NCBI RefSeq assembly: GCF_000699445.3
Contig: NC_067195.1
Span: forward strand, 64,104,591 to 64,168,590
Source of the DNA: Schistosoma haematobium
Taxonomy: Eukaryota > Platyhelminthes > Trematoda > Strigeidida > Schistosomatidae
Direction of reading: 5' to 3'
DNA length: 64,000 bases
This document shows positions 20,391-33,074 of this stretch, in pieces. The first letter of the stretch is position 1. Each line of letters begins with the position of its first letter. The notes under the pieces were generated by a model that was not told where the DNA came from, did not search any database, and saw nothing but the letters and a program-made list of their open reading frames with translations. The position numbers and the translations under genes were made by a program.

Positions 20391-23300
20391 TTATTCTTAT
20401 AAAAGCGTCGATAGGGTTTATTTTTATTTTAAAAAATTCATTTAATGCGTATTAATTATACATAGATTGTACTTATAGAATGAGTATGATTAACAATTTC
20501 TAATTTGATTTTTTATGATGTTAGCCTTGGAACACTTGAATTATTAGCATGGGTTACATTTCATTCTATTACAATCAGAACAATCATTAAGAAGATTTGA
20601 AAATAAGTTTTTTAGCAAGTACCTTTCTAAGTGATCTTAATGTTTCTATTTGTTTTCTGATGCAAACTAAAGCCCTACATAACATGATGTGAAGTATGAG
20701 CTTACTGAAGATATTAGTTTTTCCATTTAAAATTCACAGATTAGCCAGTCGAAACGTTGGATTTACTTCAAATTTTTTGACTGAGATTTTACAAATACAT
20801 TCTTCCTCTTCAACATAGTTAATAAGTGCTTATATCATTTCTATAAAACGTTAAAGTTTCGAAATAATTAACAAATTATCAAGAATATTAATAGGGTTAC
20901 ATGTAAACTTTATTGGTAAGAAAGTAAAAGTGAAGAATTCATGGTTATTTATTACAAAGAGTAAGAGAGTAAAACTCATCACGAGTAAATTTATTTCTTT
21001 GTTTTCAGCGATTGTTCGAGGACTAATGTGATTATGAAAGTTGGATTTAAAATTGAAAGATAGTAACTGAATTTGTCTGAGTTAAAGGTAAGGCCATCTG
21101 TCTAATTGATTGATTGATTTATGATTGAACAACGTGGGAAATAATGTAAATGTTCCAATATAAATTAAATAAAAAGTGTCCTACTGAAAAAATAAACTCG
21201 ATAATGATGTGAAGGGAAACAGATCCAGAAAAACAAAGATCCATTTTTCTGATATTCTTAAAAATTCTTGCCTGTTTAGAGTTATGTTATCGTTTTTAAA
21301 GCAAATTAATGATTTATATTGTTAGTGATATTTTGAAGTAATTTAATTGAAACTCTGAAGTACAGTACTTCATTCCTACTTGACCCAACTCATGGAAGAT
21401 TAGGCTTCACGAAAAAAGCTTCTACTATCTTCGAAAAGGCAAAATATGATATTAATAATGTGTGTATATATGAGTTTTTGTAACTTTGGAATTCTTAAAT
21501 ACTTTTATTTCTGACTAAGGCCCTATATGAACACTGCAGGCAATGATTATGCATACATTATTTTTCGTTTTTAATAAAGAAATATTTTAGGTAACAGGAG
21601 AAAATAAGTCAGGGGTTGAACAACACAGGACTGGACTACTGAATGAACAGCTAAAATGCTTTCTATTTACAGTATATTATTGATAACAAGCGAAAAACGT
21701 TGTTGATGTATATATTTCATTCGAAAAGTAGATATGAAGCTCATTTAACTGAAAATTGGATATTGACCATTATTGTTGATATAACGGAGGAAATTTACAT
21801 GAACTGGGAGATAATATGTAGTTATCGGCTTAAAGGAGTTGTGGCTAAGTGATGACTGTTCATAAGTACAAGTTATTTATAGAATGGTTCAACAAACTGA
21901 TACCAGAAGACATAATAACTGGTCAACAAAAAATAAGTGGACGTAAAGTCAATCTCATTCATCAATCTCGAAATAATTAAAAAGCAACCAACTTCAATTT
22001 AGCTTCATTTTGAAGAAGTACTTGTTATCAACCGCTTCCAGTCTAATATTTATTCAAGGAAGAAGAGCATAATAAACCTACTATGGTGACTATAACTGTA
22101 ATCAAATGACTTTCTTAGTTATACGGACATATTTAATTCTTCAACCCTTTATACATCCTACATAGTCAGAATGATACATATTAATTTGATTCCAATTATA
22201 TTAGTTAGTTACTCAATCATGTGTTATTTTCTTGTGTTATTATTATTAGTAGTAGTCTTAGTGTGTAAGTCTGCATTATATTTAATCATATATTTTCTAT
22301 CACGATCTTCTTATAAATTTCGATCTCTTTTTGAACATTTATCCAAACTTCACAAAGTATACTGAGCCCTCTTTGATCTTGAGCTACATGAAGAATTAAT
22401 CGTGTTATATGTTAAAAATGATGCACATATATATAAAGCCGACCCAATTAAACTTCAAACATTAATGATTGTTAAACAATGATCGTGTTTAGTCATTTAC
22501 AAATTTATAAAATTAAGACTTAATTATCAAACTTACTTGTTACTCGAAATATCAATCATATCTTACTTTAACCGACTGATAATCATACAGTGTATGCATC
22601 AAACTGATAACTTAAGTTTTACGACTTACGGTCTGATCTAATGAGATTTTGTTCGAATATTTTATGAGACGTAGATAAATAACTTCCTTGTGTTTACATG
22701 GACAAATTTTACCACATTTTTTGTACAACTGTATGTATCTTGCTATTCGGTCAATTAATAAAACTTTATGTTCTGGAGTATTTTATTCCCATTTTTATCT
22801 CTCCACCATATAATATCAGTATCTTGAGTAAAACGGTAAAAATTTCTCAATAGTTCCTCTATTAAAAACCTTGTATTAAATTCGTCTGGTCAGCTATTTT
22901 CAAGTTTCTGTCACATGTCTTGAGTAACCAATGATATTCCTATGAAGTGATTTGTTGTTAGCGTTTCGTAACTGTTTGAAAACACCATATACAAGCACGT
23001 TGTGTTATATTCACGATTAAAGAGAGTGATAGATATTCATTAACAGATTTGAATTAGTCAAGTGTATTAAAATCTAATATCAGAAATGAAAATTTCAAGC
23101 ATTTTCTAAGTATTTCAACCTTTTTCGTTTATATGCAATAAATGGATATAGAATCGTTTGGATTTTGTGTTTTTTTTTCAAAATGATATTAATTTTTCCC
23201 ATTCATTGATTTATTCTAGGCGTTTACTGAATGGTTTAAATCAGTACCCTTTCTCTCCATTTTAGAGGAAAATTAAGCGAAAAGGTGGAAAGAGATATAG

Positions 23301-23397
23301 TTTTAGAAGAAAAACGTAAAAACATATTATAGTTGAAAGATTTAACGCAAAAGAGTGGTGAATTGTATAAAAACGAGAATAAATTTCATAAATATGA
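20391..23397. other. AT-rich stretch, nothing firmly recognised
   Basis: At 21.37-21.48 kb a short frame reading LLDPTHGRLGFTKKAST looks mildly protein-like but lacks clear splice sites. A hydrophobic open frame at 22171-22365 (+) is probably chance. No shared repeats. Confidence 0.35.
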
Positions 23398-23640
23398 GCG
23401 AGGATGGATAGTGGCTAGCAGTGGAATCTAGGACGCGCGTTTCTTTCTATTTTGGAGTCGTCAGTCGGATGTACCTGCATCCCAGATTTGATATTCACAT
23501 ACTATCCATCTTCGCTTATAAAGCTTGTGACCTAAAGTAATATCGATGCAGTTCGCATAGTATGCACATATGCCAACAAGAGACTTATTAATTACAGTCC
23601 TAGATAACAATAGGAAAATACAACTAAACAACACCAAGTG
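23398..23640 (+). repeat. Family B (SM-alpha-like), inverted composite
   Basis: Minus-strand ribozyme part (CTGACGA core, GAAAC, GCGCGTC, stem II damaged) is bounded by GATGGATAGT and ACTATCCATC, a 10-bp inverted repeat, after which the plus-strand tail runs on (AAGCTTGTGACC, GATGCAGTTCGCATAG, CACCAAGTGAA). This is an inverted 5' segment with a short overlap, joined to a sense 3' segment. Confidence 0.8.
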
Positions 23641-23653
23641 AATTTAAAATTTC

Positions 23654-23934
23654 ATATATATATATATATATATGCATTATATATGTAATACATTCCTTCA
23701 TAGTAATCTTTTGATAAGTATAACTGAAAAGTAAAAACCAATTTCCAACCAACTGAAAGTCTGAAGAAAAGAAAACAATTTTTTCTTTCGTTACTGTCAA
23801 ATGATTCCTGTTACTAGGTACACATGTTAATATGAGTCATAAAATATCACATTTCCAATGATTTTCTTTTAACAATCATGATTGAAAGAAAAACATTAAT
23901 TCTAATGTGAATTATTCTTGACAGGCATTAAATA

Positions 23935-23967
<33 letters not shown>

Positions 23968-24006
23968 TCTAATGATAAACATTTATAGTCTTTGTTTCAA
24001 TGTCAA
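23654..24006. repeat. Two (TA)n tracts in AT-rich DNA
   Basis: TA runs at 23654-23673 and 23941-23968. Nothing else was recognised between them. Confidence 0.85.
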
Positions 24007-24215
24007 TCAGCACTGAATTACAATTTATTCATTTATATCCATTTGTAAATGTCTATAATTCAATATTTATTCCATGTCATTAGATTAACATTAGATAAAT
24101 ATAGTATTTTCTTTATTGATATTGTTTTGGGTTTTTATAGGAAAAAAACATTATTTTGTTGTTGGTTCATCAAAGACAAAAATTATTTCATACACATAAT
24201 TCCATATATTATGTT

Positions 24216-24363
24216 AAAGAGATCAAGAGCAAAGATTGGTGCAGAATAATATGAATTCATATTATTTTGTTAGGTTCTCATCAGCTGCTTATAACCTAAA
24301 ATATTTGGAAATCAAACTTATTACAGATATTGACATACATATACATATGAGCGTGATTAGAAA

Positions 24364-24406
<43 letters not shown>

Positions 24407-25182
24407 TGATGTGATGAAGATTCCGATAGAGTTAATGAGGTCACAACCAGTTTGTTTCGAATCAATAAAGTTTGGGAGCGAAAGTTCCAGAACATTGAAA
24501 TAGTGGTTAGAACTCATGGAATTAAAAAAAACACATTAGATGATTATATAATGAAGTAACTGAAAATAGATTAATGGTAGTAAATAAGGATATGAATTGA
24601 AATCAGTCAGTTATGAATGATGTAATTTTAAAATTCAACTTTTTGAAATTTGCCGAAGCGATAGCAATCAAACGTCTAAAACCAGATCTATGTATAAAAA
24701 AAGAGACAGTAATAAATCTTTCTTTGTCCTGGGAACATTAACCCCCCTCTTTATTCATTTATTTATTACGTCATTCACCATTCCAACTCCTTCTGAAGTC
24801 TAAAATTACATCATTCATAGCTGACTGATTTCATTTCATATCCTTATTTATTACCATTAATCTATTTTCAGTTACTTCATTACATAATCATCTAATGTGT
24901 TTTTTTAATTCCATGAGCTCTAATCACTATTTCACTGTCCCCTCCCAAACTTTGTTTATTCGAAACAGATTTTTTATGACCTCATTAACCCTATCGAAAT
25001 CTTCGATACATCATGATACATATATTCATCTCTAATCACCCTCTTATGCATAAGTATATGAATAACTGTAATAAATCTGATTTTCAAATATTTTAGGTTG
25101 TGAGCAGCTGATGAGAACCTAACGAAATAATATGAATTCATATTATTCTGCACCAATCTTTGTTCTTGTTATCTTTAAGAGA
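24216..25182. repeat. Family D foldback element, arms about 400 bp
   Basis: Left arm 24216-24631 and right arm 24800-25182 are inverted copies of each other at roughly 90% identity by eye, apart from a (TA)n expansion at 24367-24406 in the left arm and small gaps. Shared landmarks: AAGATTGGTGCAGAATAATA, GAATTCATATTATT, GATTAATGGTA, ATAAGGATATGAA. The 168-bp spacer is unrelated. No coding sequence. A third partial copy lies at 57.08-57.28 kb. Either a foldback transposon or two opposed copies of a shorter repeat. Confidence 0.8.
25104..25151 (+). ncRNA. Hammerhead-like motif in family D right arm
   Basis: Order: GCAG (25104-25107), canonical core CTGATGA (25108-25114), GAACCTAAC, GAAA (25124-25127), a perfect 20-nt palindrome centred on GAATTC (25127-25146) that would be stem III, U17, then CTGC (25148-25151) pairing with GCAG as stem I. 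All conserved core bases are present and in register. Stem II is reduced to one possible G-C pair with a 7-nt loop, unlike known hammerheads, so activity is uncertain. The left arm has lost the G of GAAA. Confidence 0.45.
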
Positions 25183-25503
25183 AAAATTATCGTAAAACAT
25201 CCAATTTCGGTAATTATTAAGGATAAGATGATAAAAATGGAAATGAAATAAGTTTTTATCGATGAGTGATATAAACCAGATAACTAGTAGGAATTGTAAT
25301 GTGGTAGATATTTATTTCACTTCAATTTGAAAATCTTTAGCAGTGAGCTTTGATATTTTCATCTATAATTGAATCAAAAAACCTAAATGTATCACGACAA
25401 ATACTTATTGTATACATAAAAAGGCTTGATTTTGGTGATCAACATTTACAAATTGAGTTCATTAGAGATCATGTACTATCGATTTTCATTGGAGTTTCGA
25501 TTT

Positions 25504-25965
25504 TATGTCAGATTTTGAGTTCCAGATGTTCTTCAATTGTAAGTATGCTTCTCTTGCTTTGCTGATCCGCGCATTCACATCTGCATCAGATCCACCATGT
25601 TCATCAATGATACTGCACAGATATTTAAATGTTTTTATATCTTCCAAATCTTCTCCGTCAATTGTGATTGGATTGGTGCATGTTGTGTTGTATGGGAGAA
25701 TCTTGCTTTTCCCTTCGTGTATATTGAGACCTACTGCTTCTGAGGCTGCTGCTACACTGGTCGTTTTCTCCTGCATTTGTTGTTGCGTTTGGGATAGAAG
25801 AGCCAGATCATCTGAGAAGTCTGGATCGTCCAGTTGCATCTTAGCTGTCCACTGTATCCCATGCATCCCTTCACATTTTGACGTCTTCATGTCTTCCAGT
25901 CGATCACCAGAAGAAAGAGAAAGGGTGAGAGTAAGCAACCTTATCTGTCCTTTATGCACAATTTT
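25504..25965 (-). pseudogene. RTE-clade RT fragment with internal deletion
   Basis: A 157-codon minus-strand frame carries LDDPDFSDDLALLSQTQQQM (catalytic box FSDD), then GEDLEDIKTFKYLCSIIDEH and GGSDADVNARISKAREAYLQ. At its 5' end KIVHKGQ joins CSPFLFLL-like sequence directly, so the stretch between (T/D-rich linker and VRQG) is deleted. The 3' end of the element is missing too: it stops at 25504 without the TAAG tail. Confidence 0.85.
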
Positions 25966-28127
25966 GCCAAATACTGCACACAGTTGTATTTATCAATAAG
26001 TTTGTTATGGTTGTCTATTTAATTATGTATCCATTACCCATTGTTGTACAGGTCTGTTTTGATGTGAACGCATAAATGAATAATTGAATTGTATATTATA
26101 AACAGGATTATTTTATTTGCACTTTATTTAACAAAATAACTAAAATGATTCTTTTTTTACACTTATAACATGACTTTTCATATTTTCAAAAGTGACAGGA
26201 ATAAACTGAATGAATTTAAAACTGTTACCGCTGTTACTACTAATGCTAGTAATAACAGATCTTTTCAAATAATTGTAAGTGTAGAGATTTGTTTTGTTTT
26301 TGTGATCATTTGTAAATGATACATTGTCTATGGATGATATACAGTTTTTTTATTATCAAATAAAAGAAATTGAATAACATAAAGCTTCCTACATCTGACA
26401 GCAAATGCATGTTAAATAAAGAAGCTGACGTACATATATACATTTATTTTGATTATTTTTTATTGTTTGCCTAGGTCTATTCATGTAAACTGCAATTTGA
26501 CTAAGCTCTAATTTATATGTAAGATGAGTTTTCTAAGGTACACATTATATGATTTTCGACATGAACCTCTCAGTATTAATTCACTTATTAGTCAATCAGG
26601 GAGAAACTTTGATTGATGTGGTTATTGAACAAACATTTTCAAGAGAAAATTAATGTGTATTTCTATATACTATGGTAAGAACCAAAATACTACACAACTA
26701 TTGTTGTAAATAGTACTGAAGTAAGAAAGTAATTTGCTACAAAGCGAATCGCCAACGGTTATTTAAGCAAAGAAATTGAAGTAGTTATTATACTCAATAA
26801 CATTGTTTATCTGGTAATTATGAAATAATATGATTTCCGATATATGGTTAGGTGCACTCAGTGAGTAAATATGCATTTACATACTGTTGCATTTGAAGTG
26901 TTACAATATGATTTTAAATAATTTAACAATTTTGATGAATATGTACATGGTGTAGTTCACTGTCTACCTAGGATTGTACTGTACAGAATACCATCACTAC
27001 AAAGTGTAATGAATTATAAATTCATACTCTTTAGATGGTTTTAGGATTTTTCGACGTTAACTCGCTTTTTAGTTGGACCTTAGAATAATTTTATAAATCG
27101 TCGATATATCATCCATGTTCAATCAGTGAGTGATTAATCGACTCGAATTATTCAGAAAGTATAGGTAAGAAGTCGATACTAAACGAATAAATTATTCAAG
27201 TAACACTGTACTGTTCTAGTTCATCCCAACATTTTAATATGTACTATTACTTTCAGCCCTAACAGAAATTAAGAAAGAAGAGAGTTCCAGTGTTACGTCT
27301 AGAATAGTTTAACTAAGTCATTAGAAAAGTAACTACTTCAATTCGTTTGATGAAAACATTTTCATCGATACTACTGTAATGAAAATTCTTAACCATCTAG
27401 TAAATAAGATAGAAAACATGTTGAAACGTTAATATTGTATGAACTGACTGAAATCATATAGAATGAATAAACAATTCATACAAATCTGATAATAAAATTC
27501 TATATTCTGAACAATGTCATCTAAACCATCTTTCATAATTGGCTATTTCGGTATTAGAATAACAACGTTTCCAATCAGTAATCTCTAACGATTGTGATAT
27601 TTAATGTCAACATTTTTATTTTAAATAAATTGTAATCAAATAATGTTCATAATCAATCAAACCTAATATCTAAAGTAAACCGAAAAAAAAAGATTGTTGC
27701 CATTAGGAATAATTGAGAAATTATAGAATATCAGTTATCTAGTTTTAAATGTAACATAATATACTCTCCCTTATAAACGATACTTAAAGTAAACTGATTT
27801 GATTATTATTATTATTATATATAGACAAATGAAAATATATTCATAGGTAATATAAGAGATTTATTAATGCTTCCATATATATATTTTTTCTATTCATATG
27901 ATCAAAATTTATTCAGTCGGTTTTTCTTCTTTAGATAAATGTTATATTACTTACAAAATCGTTTATTTATATTCATATTTGTCTACTGACCTTTAAAATT
28001 TTGTTACCATGGTTTTAGTATTTATCATTATCAATATTCACTGGGTATTCTTATTCATTGATTATCAATGTATACTTTTTTTGAATTGTATATAGTGTAC
28101 AAATGTCTATATTAAATTATGTAAAAA
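25966..28127. other. AT-rich stretch, nothing recognised
   Basis: No shared repeat or exon supported. (ATT)n-like run near 27.81 kb. Confidence 0.4.
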
Positions 28128-28313
28128 CTAAATAAGATAGATAGTGGCTAGCAGTGGGATCCAGGACGTGCGTTTCATCGTGTTTGGGACTTGTCAGCTG
28201 GATGCGTCTGCATCTCACAGTATGCACATATGCCAATAAGAGACTGATCAATTTCAGTCCTAAAACATCAATGAGAAGATTCAAGTAAAACAATACCAAA
28301 TGAAACAAACTAT
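28128..28313 (+). repeat. Family B (SM-alpha-like), inverted composite
   Basis: Minus-strand ribozyme part (CTGACAA core, so G8 is lost; stem I ATCCAG/CTGGAT still perfect) directly followed by the plus-strand tail from CACAGTATGCACATATGCC to AACAATACCAAATGAA. Confidence 0.8.
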
Positions 28314-29084
28314 ATATATTAGAGAATTTCTTATTACATATTTTATTACTGGAAAGAGTTTTTTTTAAATAGAAAAAAAACACAACAATTTTATCCTTTC
28401 ATTTTTCAATTTGTTGGCTTAGAAACAAACTAGTTGATTAGTTTAAATAGAATTTTTAAAAAAATTTAAAAAAAATCGAATGATGAATAAAACGTTTCTT
28501 ACACAGGTTTCTTATTGATTATTGAGAAAAAGAATGTTTCTACAATGTTCAAGGGGTACTTAAGTTGTAAAATAAGTTTTTTGTTTTCTTTCTTCTTTGG
28601 TTTAATAAAATTCTACATGGAAATTATTAAACCACTAAATAAACGTTTTTTTCTTCTATTATACTTATGATTGGAATTATGAGTGATTACAAATAAAAGA
28701 ACTATATTCTTTTTTTCAGATAAGAAGAAAATTCCGGAATATTGTATAGGAAAAATGTTTATTAATTGATATACTTAAAGGATAGAATGAATTCTATTGT
28801 AAATGGTAGAGAAGATTTGTAGCTCAAGTGTTAGATTGTAAATGTTTCATTGAGTATATTGTAGAGAATTTATATATCTTATTGATAAGATGAAATTTTC
28901 TTAAATCTTCAGTTTCTGTTCGTTTTTTTTTTGTTGAAAAACAAAACACAATGGAATTTTAATAAAATAAACACATTCAAAATAATATAATTCTATTCTA
29001 TTTAATTTTGATGAGATTATAACGATTAAATAACTTAATCCTGATTAGTTTTATTTCAAAATAGATGTGAATAACATTTTGATT
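28314..29084. other. AT-rich stretch, nothing recognised
   Basis: Several T and A homopolymer runs. No feature supported. Confidence 0.4.
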
Positions 29085-29567
29085 GAGATTATGAATCGAT
29101 TGACGTTAGACTATCATTGAAAACCTGGAAGCACTGGATGACCGTTTCGTCCTAGTATGGGACTCCTCATCAGTGCACATCCACGATTCCTTTCATGGGA
29201 TTCGAACACAAGATCTTCGGTTACGCTTAACCTCTAAACCACTAAGCCAGTATCCAATAGTGTTAATGTCTAACTTCAACTAATCCATGAAATTGCAGGA
29301 TCATCTCCCATTATCTGAGATGGATACCTGTCTCTACTTGACATGGATTAGTTTCACTGGTCACAGCTTCTCACTAGAACTTCGAGAAATCCCTCATGAA
29401 GCTAGTCACTATTGAGCACATGGTAATTACTAATATAGAGTTGTGGAATCCTATACACGGTCGAAACGGCCATCTAGTGCTTTCATCTTTTTTAACGGTG
29501 TTTTAACATCAATCGATTCATAATCTCAATCAAACACTTAACAATCTCCATAACTCCATACTGAGAA
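29085..29567. repeat. Family A head-to-head composite
   Basis: Minus half 29085-29400 is near full length: tail, ribozyme (C3 changed to A, stem II and GACGAAACGG kept), B box, A-box region, leader. Plus half about 29446-29567 has only the 3' part of the ribozyme (GGTCGAAACGGCC) and the tail to ATACTGAGAA. Tails face outward. Confidence 0.8.
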
Positions 29568-31551
29568 ATAAGATATGTCAATAATTACCTTTATACATTA
29601 GGGTGATATGGGAAATATTTTTTCACTTTCCTATATTCTCAGAAAATCTTAACTATACTACTGACCAAATTATCGAAAGTACTCTAAATCTGTCATTCCG
29701 ATTATATTTCACTTACATCTCTCTAATAGACACTATCTCTTGAAATGTAATATTACAGTATTTGTTGTTAAACACTTTAATCTACTAAATTTACTACTTA
29801 TTACGTGACTTAGAATTGATGAAATTTAATACCTTTATAGCAAAATAGTTTGCTTAAACTTTGAAATTTACTATAAAATATTTGTATTCATAACAATAAC
29901 TTTACAAGATTCTGGTAGTTTTTAGTAACTCAGTAAAATATTTACTCAAGAAATTAAATGATACATTCGAGATATATATTCTAGTAATCTAGTCTATTTG
30001 CTAAGAAATTAGTCTTTATTACAGATGAATGTTCATTCTATGATATAATGTAAAGCTGTCAAAATGAAAAGAATTTAGGATGAAATGGTCGTATTCTATT
30101 ATAAGACAGATGTGAATTTATATTGTGATTAGATCGAAAGCTGCATAAACTGATATTAAGGCTTTACTTGTTTGGAAATAAATATTTCATTTGAAAAAAT
30201 GTTTGTGCTTTAATAGTTCAACATCAAAAACGTTGCAATTGAATGCAAAATTCACTAATCTATATGATGTTAATTTCGTTTAGCATTTCATAAGTTTATA
30301 TGTACAATTTCTGGAGTTTAGCTAATAATGTGAGGTGTTCTACTAATCTTGACAGATATAAGTAATATCTATCATCAATAAAAAGTGAAATATCTGGTGA
30401 AAAAAAGACCAAGAAACTCGAAGAAAAAAGAACGAAAACAAAAAATGCTTGGTGTAGAAATGAAAGAACAATGAAGTCTGAGACGATTGATTGACATTTT
30501 ACGAATTAAATATGGTTCTCATATTTTATTAAGTGGTTCTGTAATTTTGTATTCAAATATATTTAGTTGTCCCCACTGTGTTCTCATTCACTACAATACC
30601 AATAAAAGTAGTAAATAAATAACTTAACAGAGTTCAAGCGACAGTTTCATATTAAAAGGTAGCAACGTGATATTTCGAATAAATTAATAAATATTAGCAT
30701 TAAGTTTCTTTCATATGGTTTTGCTTCACTTCAGTCTTCAGACAGCAACCATTTAAGTGCTTGTTTTGTAGTTTGAATTAATAAACTTTGTCATCTTACT
30801 GACTTGTAAATCAATAGTTATAATTGCTTGCGAATTAGCTAAACAATTTAAATAAGTCAAATAGTAAAGGATATCTCAAATAATTTTGATGTTGGAAATT
30901 TTATATGAAACCTGAATAAGTTACAAAACAATTAATTTTTACTAAGGAATATTTATCACTCAGCCCATTTTCAACATTGTTCAATCGCATATATATATAT
31001 ATATATTGAATGGTTGGTAAGCATCTCAAACCTTTCTACTCACAACTTATTCTATTGATATTTTGATAAACATAATTATTTTACATATACATAAATTTAT
31101 ATGATTATGCATAGAGTTAGGAGAAACATCCTATGTTTAATTAGTTGAAGTCTACATAAATAAAGAGGCACTTTAAGATAACCATCTAAATTCAGTATAA
31201 GTGTATTGTCATTATTTGTATATTCAAAATGTACTTTGAATGAAAAGAACTCCATTTTAACAAGTATATCATCAGTATTAAATTCATATTATACTTTATC
31301 AATCATTCTTTATTAATTAGTAATTAAATATAATTTTAAACATGGCTTTTCTATTCACTGTCAAATTTATTATTTCAATTATAAACATTGAATAATTCAA
31401 TTGATTAAATGAATTAAAAATACATTATGTTTATTATAAACTATTTATGAATGTTATATTAGATTTTTTAGATAAATCTATACGTGAACATTTTATAATT
31501 TATAATTGAATTTTTAACTATGATTAAATTATTAAGGAATTAAAATGAATC
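29568..31551. other. AT-rich stretch, nothing recognised
   Basis: Short (TA)n at 30989-31006. No gene or shared repeat supported. Confidence 0.4.
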
Positions 31552-31730
31552 TCACTGGTTGAAATCATGAGTCAATTGAAGCTAGACCACCATTGGAAAC
31601 CTGGAAGCATTGGACGGTCGTTACTTCCTAGTATGAAACTTCTCAGCAGTGCGCATCCACGATCCCGCACCCCGTGAGATTCAACCAGTGAAATTTCCAA
31701 AATCTTCAGAAAACCCCTTCTGATAAAATG
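31552..31730. repeat. Family A composite with outward tails
   Basis: Minus copy from TCACTGGTTGAAATCATGAG through a dead ribozyme (CTGAGAA, GTAAC) to the B-box region, then a plus-strand tail remnant starting at GATTCAACCAGTGAAATTTC and ending AACCCCTTCTGATAA. The CACTGGTT/AACCAGTG ends are complementary. Confidence 0.75.
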
Positions 31731-31774
31731 AATCTATCAAATACATAGTTATTTATAGGTGTTATTATCATGAT

Positions 31775-31985
31775 TTGATTTGAGAATTTCGAATAAATTG
31801 AGCATTAGATAGATTGTTATAAATAACATTCATATTGTTCCATTGTACTATTTAAACTTGGATTAATTTTAATTTGATTATTTATTGTCTGAAGAAGTGG
31901 CTTACACTAGGTTACGAAACGTCAGAAAATCTAATTTTTCTACCCATTAGGATATTACAAATATATTATTTATTTACATAGTTGC
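31775..31985 (+). mobile_element. PLE-type LTR piece with hammerhead-like motif
   Basis: Starts near ATTGAGCATTAGATAGATTG (also at the PLE's 5' edge, 8.69 kb) and ends GGATATTACAAATATATTAT (also at the PLE's 3' edge, 5.43 kb). Within it, 31889-31920 reads CTGAAGA, a stem GTGGC/GTTAC, GAAAC, GTC. Schistosome PLEs are known to carry hammerheads in their terminal repeats. Here one extra A stands between A9 and stem II, and stem I is weak. Confidence 0.6.
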
Positions 31986-32484
31986 TTAGCACTTTTTTTA
32001 AAGTGATTAATTACGATTAACTTAATTATACAATATGAATAGTATAAGTATTCATGTGAATTATTTACATGCTTGCAAGGAAATGGATATAAACACAAGA
32101 AAAAAGATGTTCTGTTTTGAGTTGTAATATACTACTTAAATTGAATAAACATTTTGATAGAAAATGGATCATGTATAAAAGATGATCTGTTCATATAAAA
32201 TGATGATTTATATATCATTCAAAAAAAGATCTTTGAAAGTTGACTCTTAACTATGTTAATCTAAAATGGAGTTCATTACCCTTTTAGCAAGATGTTTTTA
32301 ATGAGAATAAAATTAATGAATATTATGATAGATACATTAATAAAATTATTTGTTATTTAAAAATAAAATAACAAATAACTTTTTAGATTATGATACTGAC
32401 TTAAGAAACTTATTTTGTAGTGTTTACCAGGTGAGTTAGTCACAAACGATAGTTCCAAATGTTATAACCTAAATTGTATTCATA
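31986..32484. other. AT-rich stretch, nothing recognised
   Basis: No feature supported. Confidence 0.4.
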
Positions 32485-32745
32485 TCAGAAGGGTGTCTTT
32501 TTGTGGATATTATAGTAATTTCAACGGTTGAGATCATGAATCAGTTGAAGCTAGACGACTATGGAAAACCTGGAAACACTGGACGGCCATTTCGTCCTAT
32601 TGTGGGACTCCTCAACAGTGCGCATCCAAAATCTTGCCTCCCGAGACTCAAACATAGGACCTATCGGTCTCGTGCGAGAACGCTTAACCACTAGACCACT
32701 AGTCTAGTTTTATTTGACTTATGATCTCAACCACAGAGATTATAT
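32485..32745. repeat. Family A composite with outward tails
   Basis: Minus copy from tail (AATTTCAACGGTTGAGATCA) through ribozyme (TTGAGGA, C3 lost; otherwise intact stems) and B-box and A-box regions to about 32699. There GACCACTAGTCTAG, itself palindromic, leads into a short plus-strand tail (TTGACTTATGATCTCAACCA). Confidence 0.8.
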
Positions 32746-33074
32746 CATATATTAACATGATAAATTCAGCTATTAGATCCAGAAGTATTGATTGTACACG
32801 TTAACTGGTAGTTAACTATCCAGTTGTACTTTAAGAAGTGGATTTTATCAAACTATATGATTTTTATTACAACTGTAGCCATTATTGTTCATGCGAATTC
32901 TGATGGAATATAATTTTTTTTTCATAGAACCACTTTCCTGTCACGTATTAGATTATTTCATAATAACCAAGTTCTTGTAATTTTCATTCATTGTAAAAGT
33001 CTTTCGATGAATAAAAAATAACGATTTTATGTCATTAGTCTTATATTTGTTAAACTTTTGAGTTAAATACTGGC

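Noticed and set aside
22171..22365. Hydrophobic open frame that could be a small membrane protein
   Set aside because: Composition matches chance frames in T-rich DNA; no splice signals, motif or poly(A) context supports it.
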